Assembly (NCBI GenBank): GCA_902384525.1
Contig: CABMCA010000104.1
Span: 1-43,727, forward strand
Length of the DNA: 43,727 nucleotides
From: an uncultured archaeon
GTDB taxonomy: Archaea; Halobacteriota; Methanosarcinia; Methanosarcinales; Methanoperedenaceae
Direction of reading: 5' to 3'
The stretch's first letter is position 1; each line of letters starts with the position of its first letter. The translations under genes and the position numbers were made by a program. The notes under the pieces were generated by a model. That model did no database searches and had not been told where the DNA came from. It saw only the letters and a list, made by a program, of their open reading frames with translations. Below are positions 39,839 to 43,727 of the stretch, piece by piece.

Positions 39839-40719
39839 ATAAGAAAATATATATAATAGTTGTTTTCGTGGTCATCGTTGCTGCTTTAATTCAAACAGTT
39901 TCTTTTATCAATATCGATAAACAGGTTTTACAGTCTGATCAGGGTGGATGTATAAAGTGCCACACAAATGTAAAGACCCAATTATCCACATCATCCCAGC
40001 ACTCCTCATTTTCCTGTACAAACTGTCATCCCAAATCACCACTTAATCATACAAATAAGGCTCCGGAATGTGAATACTGCCATGATTCAACGCAATTGGG
40101 TGATACCCATGAAGCCCATTCCGATTTCATACCTTTGAATTCAGAAGGGTGTATAGCCTGTCATACGAACTATAATGTAGTAATTAACTATTCAAGACCC
40201 GAATTTATTTCTTACACAATCACGAACGATTCGGGAAATTGGATCATCTCCAATTTCGCAACAACAGGCGTATTGAATCTCTCTTATAATGCAATGAAAC
40301 CTGGAGGCAACCACAATGTTAAGAATGTATCGTGCAGAGATTGCCATAAAGATATATTCGATGCGGTTTCTGCGAAAGGTCATGCTGTCGTTGAAGGAAA
40401 AGATGGGAAAGAATCACTTTACCATAATATAAGTAACACGATAAGCAAAGAAGCATGGTGTCTCACCTGCCATAATCCGAGAGATAACAAATTTTCAGCA
40501 CAGCAGCATTCAGCACGCAAAACAACCTGTGAAGAATGCCATGAAACATATAATTTATCAGCCCATCCGGGCAATTTCTATACTAATATCAAAACAGTTC
40601 CTCGTTTATACCGAAGTCTAGTGTGCATATCATGTAAATCTGTGGGATGGCAAGTACCTAACACAACATTGAAGTTTAAAGTACATCAAGAGCCATATTT
40701 CGATGTAACGATGTCGTGA
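39835..40719 (+). CDS. Octahaem-class cytochrome c: 7 CxxCH plus C-terminal CxxCK
   Basis: 294 residues. The N-terminal TM or signal is IYIIVVFVVIVAALIQTVSF. Sites in order: CIKCH, CTNCH, CEYCH, CIACH, CRDCH, CLTCH, CEECH, and CISCK at 264-268. The last is followed by SVGWQVPNTTLKFKVHQEP. It corresponds to one four-haem module plus the terminal CxxCK module of 24062-25630, and to the haem domain of 40771. It lacks the LFAGQH element. The lysine motif suggests a haem with a Lys ligand or an open site; catalysis is possible but no substrate is indicated. Coupled to the signal peptidase gene by 4 nt. Confidence 0.93.
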   Translation: MNKKIYIIVVFVVIVAALIQTVSFINIDKQVLQSDQGGCIKCHTNVKTQLSTSSQHSSFSCTNCHPKSPLNHTNKAPECEYCHDSTQLGDTHEAHSDFIPLNSEGCIACHTNYNVVINYSRPEFISYTITNDSGNWIISNFATTGVLNLSYNAMKPGGNHNVKNVSCRDCHKDIFDAVSAKGHAVVEGKDGKESLYHNISNTISKEAWCLTCHNPRDNKFSAQQHSARKTTCEECHETYNLSAHPGNFYTNIKTVPRLYRSLVCISCKSVGWQVPNTTLKFKVHQEPYFDVTMS

Positions 40720-40770
40720 TCAAATGTTCAAGCTCATATTCCCCGATGATATCCAGAGTCTTTGAGAAAA

Positions 40771-43727
40771 ATGAATAAGAATTTATACCTGATAGTAATT
40801 TTGGTTTTAGCAATAACCACTATTAGTCAGACCGTTTCATTCATCATCGGTGACCATCAATTTTATCAATCAGTCCAGGATAAATGCATAAAATGCCATG
40901 GAGATATCAAGGCACAGCTTTCCACATCAGACCGGCATACAAATTTCTCATGTGTTAGCTGTCATGTCAGATCTGCAACTAACCATACTAACAAGCAACC
41001 AGAGTGTAGTTACTGCCATGCTACATCCAGTATGAACGATACATTAGAAGCCCACCCGGATTTTTCATCGCTAGGTTCAGAAGGGTGTGTAGCCTGCCAT
41101 TCGACCTATAACGCGGTCTTAAACTACTCCCGGCCAGAGTATATCGACTATACAATTAAAAATAATAACGGAAACTGGATAATCTCAGATTTCAAAACCG
41201 AAGGAACATTAAATCTATCATATGATGCTATGAGACAGGGCGGAAAGCATAATATAAAAAATGTCTCATGTAAAGACTGCCATAAAGACATCTTTGATGC
41301 AGTTTCGTTAGGCGGGCATGCTGTAGTTCTCGCCAAAAATGGAACACAAGTACCTTATCACAATAATTCTAACTCCACCCCTGAAGAATGGTGCAGGACA
41401 TGCCATAGCAATAACGATACCAAATTCCCGAACCAACAACATTCCATAAAAAAGACCACATGTGAACAATGCCATCAAGCTTATAATTTAACGCATCCAG
41501 GCAATTTTTTTTCAAATATGAATACAGTTCCTCATTTGTACCGCAGCCTTGTCTGCATATCATGTAAATCCATAGGCTGGCCAGCACCCACTGGGGGGAT
41601 AAGTTTCAAAGTTCGTGAAGAACCTTATTATGATGTTGCATTCGAGATAATCGTACCTTTGAATATAACCAATTCCTCACCTGCCAGCGACCCAACTACG
41701 CCGATAGGTGTATCTCAAACATTTTCTGCAACTCTGAACAGATTTGCAGATATCACCTGGTATAATAACGGTTCTGAGATTTTCAGGGTCTTAAGTGTAA
41801 TATCTGCAAGTTATACCGATTCAAAAAAAATTCCTGGGGTTTATAATATTACAGCAATTGCCAGTGATAGTTATAATTCAGCCACAAGGACATGGACATG
41901 GAATGTCACTAACGGAACCGGAGGTGGAGGAGGCGGTGGTAGCGGCGGTAGTGGTGGTAGCGGCGGAGGTATAGGAAGTGGTACTTCGAATAATATAAGC
42001 GGCTATGTATTCGATAATTTTGGTTCACCACTTTCAGGCGTGCTTGTTCAAAACGGGAGCTACCAGAATAACACCTCAGAATCAGGCTTTTATTCGATAA
42101 CGAATATTCCCAATGGTGAATACAATTTCACATACTCCAAAGCCGGATTTGATAGTGATTATTTCATATTTTCACTTGGCGGCATTACCATGGAAAATAT
42201 GAATAAGACCCTCTTTGATAGAACACCTCCGAGTTCAGTTACCAATCCTAATTCAACAACCGGTAATTTCTTCATAAACAATACATGGATCAATCCGTCA
42301 GATATTGATTTCAATAGAACGATATTCAAATATGGCAATGGAAGTATTATCCAGAGTCTTAACAACTCTACAAATTATCTCAATCTTACTTATTCCCCAC
42401 ATTATGTTCAGAATATTACTGCTCAGACGGTAGATAATTTCGGAAATGAGAATGAGACTCTTGTATGGTTCAATGTTACTATACCGGATAATATTCCGGT
42501 TTTGTCTCCAATTGGAAATAAAACAGTAAATGAAGGCAAATTGCTTGCATTCAATATCTCCGCTGTGGATGCTGATAATGACACAATGACTTATGGAACT
42601 AATGCAACAAATGGCACTTTAAATGCAACTTCAGGGGAGTTTTCATGGATTCCTGGCTATGGAGATGCAGGTGTATATATATTGAATTTCAATTCCAGCG
42701 ATGGATATGGTGGTGTGGCGAATGAAACGATTAATGTTACAGTTAATGATGTTCCTTTGTCAATCATAGATTCATTACCACCTGTAGATCCTGTTACCCC
42801 ATCCGGTATCGTTCAAACATTTGGCCTGACTCTTAATAGAACTGGAGATGTCACCTGGTACAATAACGGCATTAAGAAGTTCACGATCATGGGCGTATCA
42901 TCTGCAAATTATACAAATTCAGTAGCAAATGTTGGAATTTATAACATAACGGCCATTTCAAATGATGGATACGATTCTATTTCACGCAATTGGAGCTGGA
43001 ATGTTACGGCTGGAAGCAAGGGGTGGTTAGAGGGGGGAGGGGGCAGCGGAGGAATGATTAATAATTTAAGCGGGTTTGTATTCGATAATTTTGGTTCACC
43101 ATTATCGGGTGTGCTGGTGCAGAATGGCAGTTATCAGAATATTACATCTCCTTCAGGCTACTATTCAATAGCAAATTTGTCAAACGGAACATATAATTTC
43201 AGCTATTCCAAAGCCGGATTTAGTACTGGCTATTTTGAATTTTCATTTAACGGGGCAATTATAATAAATGCGAACAAAACGATATATGATAATACGCCGC
43301 TGGACTCGGTATCTAATCCGAATATGATAACAGGTAACTTTTATATCAATAATACATGGACTAATCCGGTGGATGCAGATTTCAATCATATCAATTTCAA
43401 TTACTCAAATGGAACCGTTGCTTTTGTGGCTAACAGCACTACAACTTTCTGGAACCGTACCGGATTATCACCGCATGAAATTCAGAATATCAGTGCCCAG
43501 ACCGTTGATATATATGGGAACATTAATACAACGAATGTCTGGTTCAACGTTACAATACCTAACAATGTGCCCAACCAGACCACGATTGGAAACAAGACAA
43601 TAACAGCAGGCTCATTGTTAACCTTCAATGTCTCAGCAACAGATGCGGATAATGACACTATCACTTACGGCACGAATGCAACGAAGGGCATACTGAACAC
43701 CACAACCGGAACCTATTCCTGGCTCAC
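40771..43727 (+). CDS. Multihaem cytochrome fused to cell-surface repeat domains, C-terminus off the right edge
   Basis: The frame from ATG 40771 stays open to the window end, at least 985 residues. The export segment (LIVILVLAITTISQTVSFII) is followed by GDHQFYQ. The haem domain (1-280) has CIKCH, CVSCH, CSYCH, CVACH, CKDCH, CRTCH, CEQCH and CISCK (262-266), closely similar to 39835-40719. From about 290 on come two copies of a surface module: an Ig-like domain ending TWYNNG... and NITAI..., a Gly/Ser linker, a carboxypeptidase-regulatory-like domain (YVFDNFGSPLSGVLVQNGSY), a further beta domain, and a cadherin-like domain (NKTVNEGKLLAFNISAVDAD). It is very rich in N-x-S/T sequons. It could bridge the pseudoperiplasm and the cell exterior, as proposed for S-layer-type cytochromes of ANME archaea. 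The full length and anchor lie outside the window. Confidence 0.93.
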   Translation, partial: MNKNLYLIVILVLAITTISQTVSFIIGDHQFYQSVQDKCIKCHGDIKAQLSTSDRHTNFSCVSCHVRSATNHTNKQPECSYCHATSSMNDTLEAHPDFSSLGSEGCVACHSTYNAVLNYSRPEYIDYTIKNNNGNWIISDFKTEGTLNLSYDAMRQGGKHNIKNVSCKDCHKDIFDAVSLGGHAVVLAKNGTQVPYHNNSNSTPEEWCRTCHSNNDTKFPNQQHSIKKTTCEQCHQAYNLTHPGNFFSNMNTVPHLYRSLVCISCKSIGWPAPTGGISFKVREEPYYDVAFEIIVPLNITNSSPASDPTTPIGVSQTFSATLNRFADITWYNNGSEIFRVLSVISASYTDSKKIPGVYNITAIASDSYNSATRTWTWNVTNGTGGGGGGGSGGSGGSGGGIGSGTSNNISGYVFDNFGSPLSGVLVQNGSYQNNTSESGFYSITNIPNGEYNFTYSKAGFDSDYFIFSLGGITMENMNKTLFDRTPPSSVTNPNSTTGNFFINNTWINPSDIDFNRTIFKYGNGSIIQSLNNSTNYLNLTYSPHYVQNITAQTVDNFGNENETLVWFNVTIPDNIPVLSPIGNKTVNEGKLLAFNISAVDADNDTMTYGTNATNGTLNATSGEFSWIPGYGDAGVYILNFNSSDGYGGVANETINVTVNDVPLSIIDSLPPVDPVTPSGIVQTFGLTLNRTGDVTWYNNGIKKFTIMGVSSANYTNSVANVGIYNITAISNDGYDSISRNWSWNVTAGSKGWLEGGGGSGGMINNLSGFVFDNFGSPLSGVLVQNGSYQNITSPSGYYSIANLSNGTYNFSYSKAGFSTGYFEFSFNGAIIINANKTIYDNTPLDSVSNPNMITGNFYINNTWTNPVDADFNHINFNYSNGTVAFVANSTTTFWNRTGLSPHEIQNISAQTVDIYGNINTTNVWFNVTIPNNVPNQTTIGNKTITAGSLLTFNVSATDADNDTITYGTNATKGILNTTTGTYSWL
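41650..43727 (+). repeat. Two direct copies of a roughly 1.1-kb surface-domain module
   Basis: Copy 1 is about 41650-42755, and copy 2 runs from about 42764 to the window end. Matching points are 1098 bp apart at the start (ACCTGGTA at 41755 and 42853), 1071 bp apart at the regulatory-like domain (GTATTCGAT at 42007 and 43078) and 1074 bp at the last domain. The difference comes from a shorter Gly-rich linker in copy 2. Protein identity by eye is above half in the best stretches. Confidence 0.9.

Overview
The window is archaeal and most resembles a methane-metabolising Methanosarcinales-type genome of the ANME-2d / Candidatus Methanoperedens kind. That assignment is an inference. It rests on an archaeal leucyl-tRNA synthetase, a FilR1-type regulator, an AglB/STT3 oligosaccharyltransferase, S26B (Ser/His/Asp) signal peptidases, PGF-CTERM-like tails, TATA-type promoters, and eight multihaem c-type cytochrome genes. 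One of these is fused to cell-surface repeat domains. No rRNA, tRNA, CRISPR array or transposase was recognised.

Layout. Positions 1-1900 hold the start of a secreted repeat protein (minus strand, running off the left edge), two small winged-helix regulators and a possible KaiC-like remnant. Positions 2066-6722 hold leuS, a UbiA-family prenyltransferase and a FilR1-type regulator. Positions 7037-13467 form a tight signalling operon: roadblock/LC7 protein, double KaiC-like ATPase, two small membrane proteins, a PhnD-like lipoprotein, a multidomain histidine kinase and a response regulator. Positions 13512-15842 hold a DUF2150-like protein, a methyltransferase-like protein and rlmE (FtsJ plus TRAM).

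From 16033 to the right end, nearly everything is built for the cell surface. A PQQ-type propeller with a PGF-like tail, AglB and a second PGF-tailed protein lead into cytochrome cluster A (21384-26612): hexahaem-like cytochrome, Ig-like lipoprotein, tetrahaem cytochrome, signal peptidase, 11-haem cytochrome with a terminal CxxCK site, and a membrane protein. A middle section (26577-31743) holds a frameshifted gene, a TolB/PD40 propeller lipoprotein, a surface protein, a MinD-like ATPase, a membrane-anchored winged helix and an acylphosphatase/coiled-coil protein. Cluster B (31876-43727) starts with a GT-C-type membrane glycosyltransferase and repeats the logic of cluster A: pentahaem, hexahaem, Ig-like partner, tetrahaem, surface protein, signal peptidase, a 7-haem plus CxxCK cytochrome, and a second 7-haem plus CxxCK domain fused to at least two copies of a roughly 1.1-kb surface module. 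This last gene runs off the right edge.

How the genes may work together (inference): the eight cytochromes carry 49 CxxCH sites plus three conserved CxxCK sites. They look like a pseudoperiplasm-to-outside electron path. Neighbouring genes could supply signal-peptide processing, N-glycosylation and structural surface proteins. The most novel-looking aspects are the conserved C-terminal CxxCK site, the repeated signal peptidase-CxxCK cytochrome gene pair, and the cytochrome-surface fusion.
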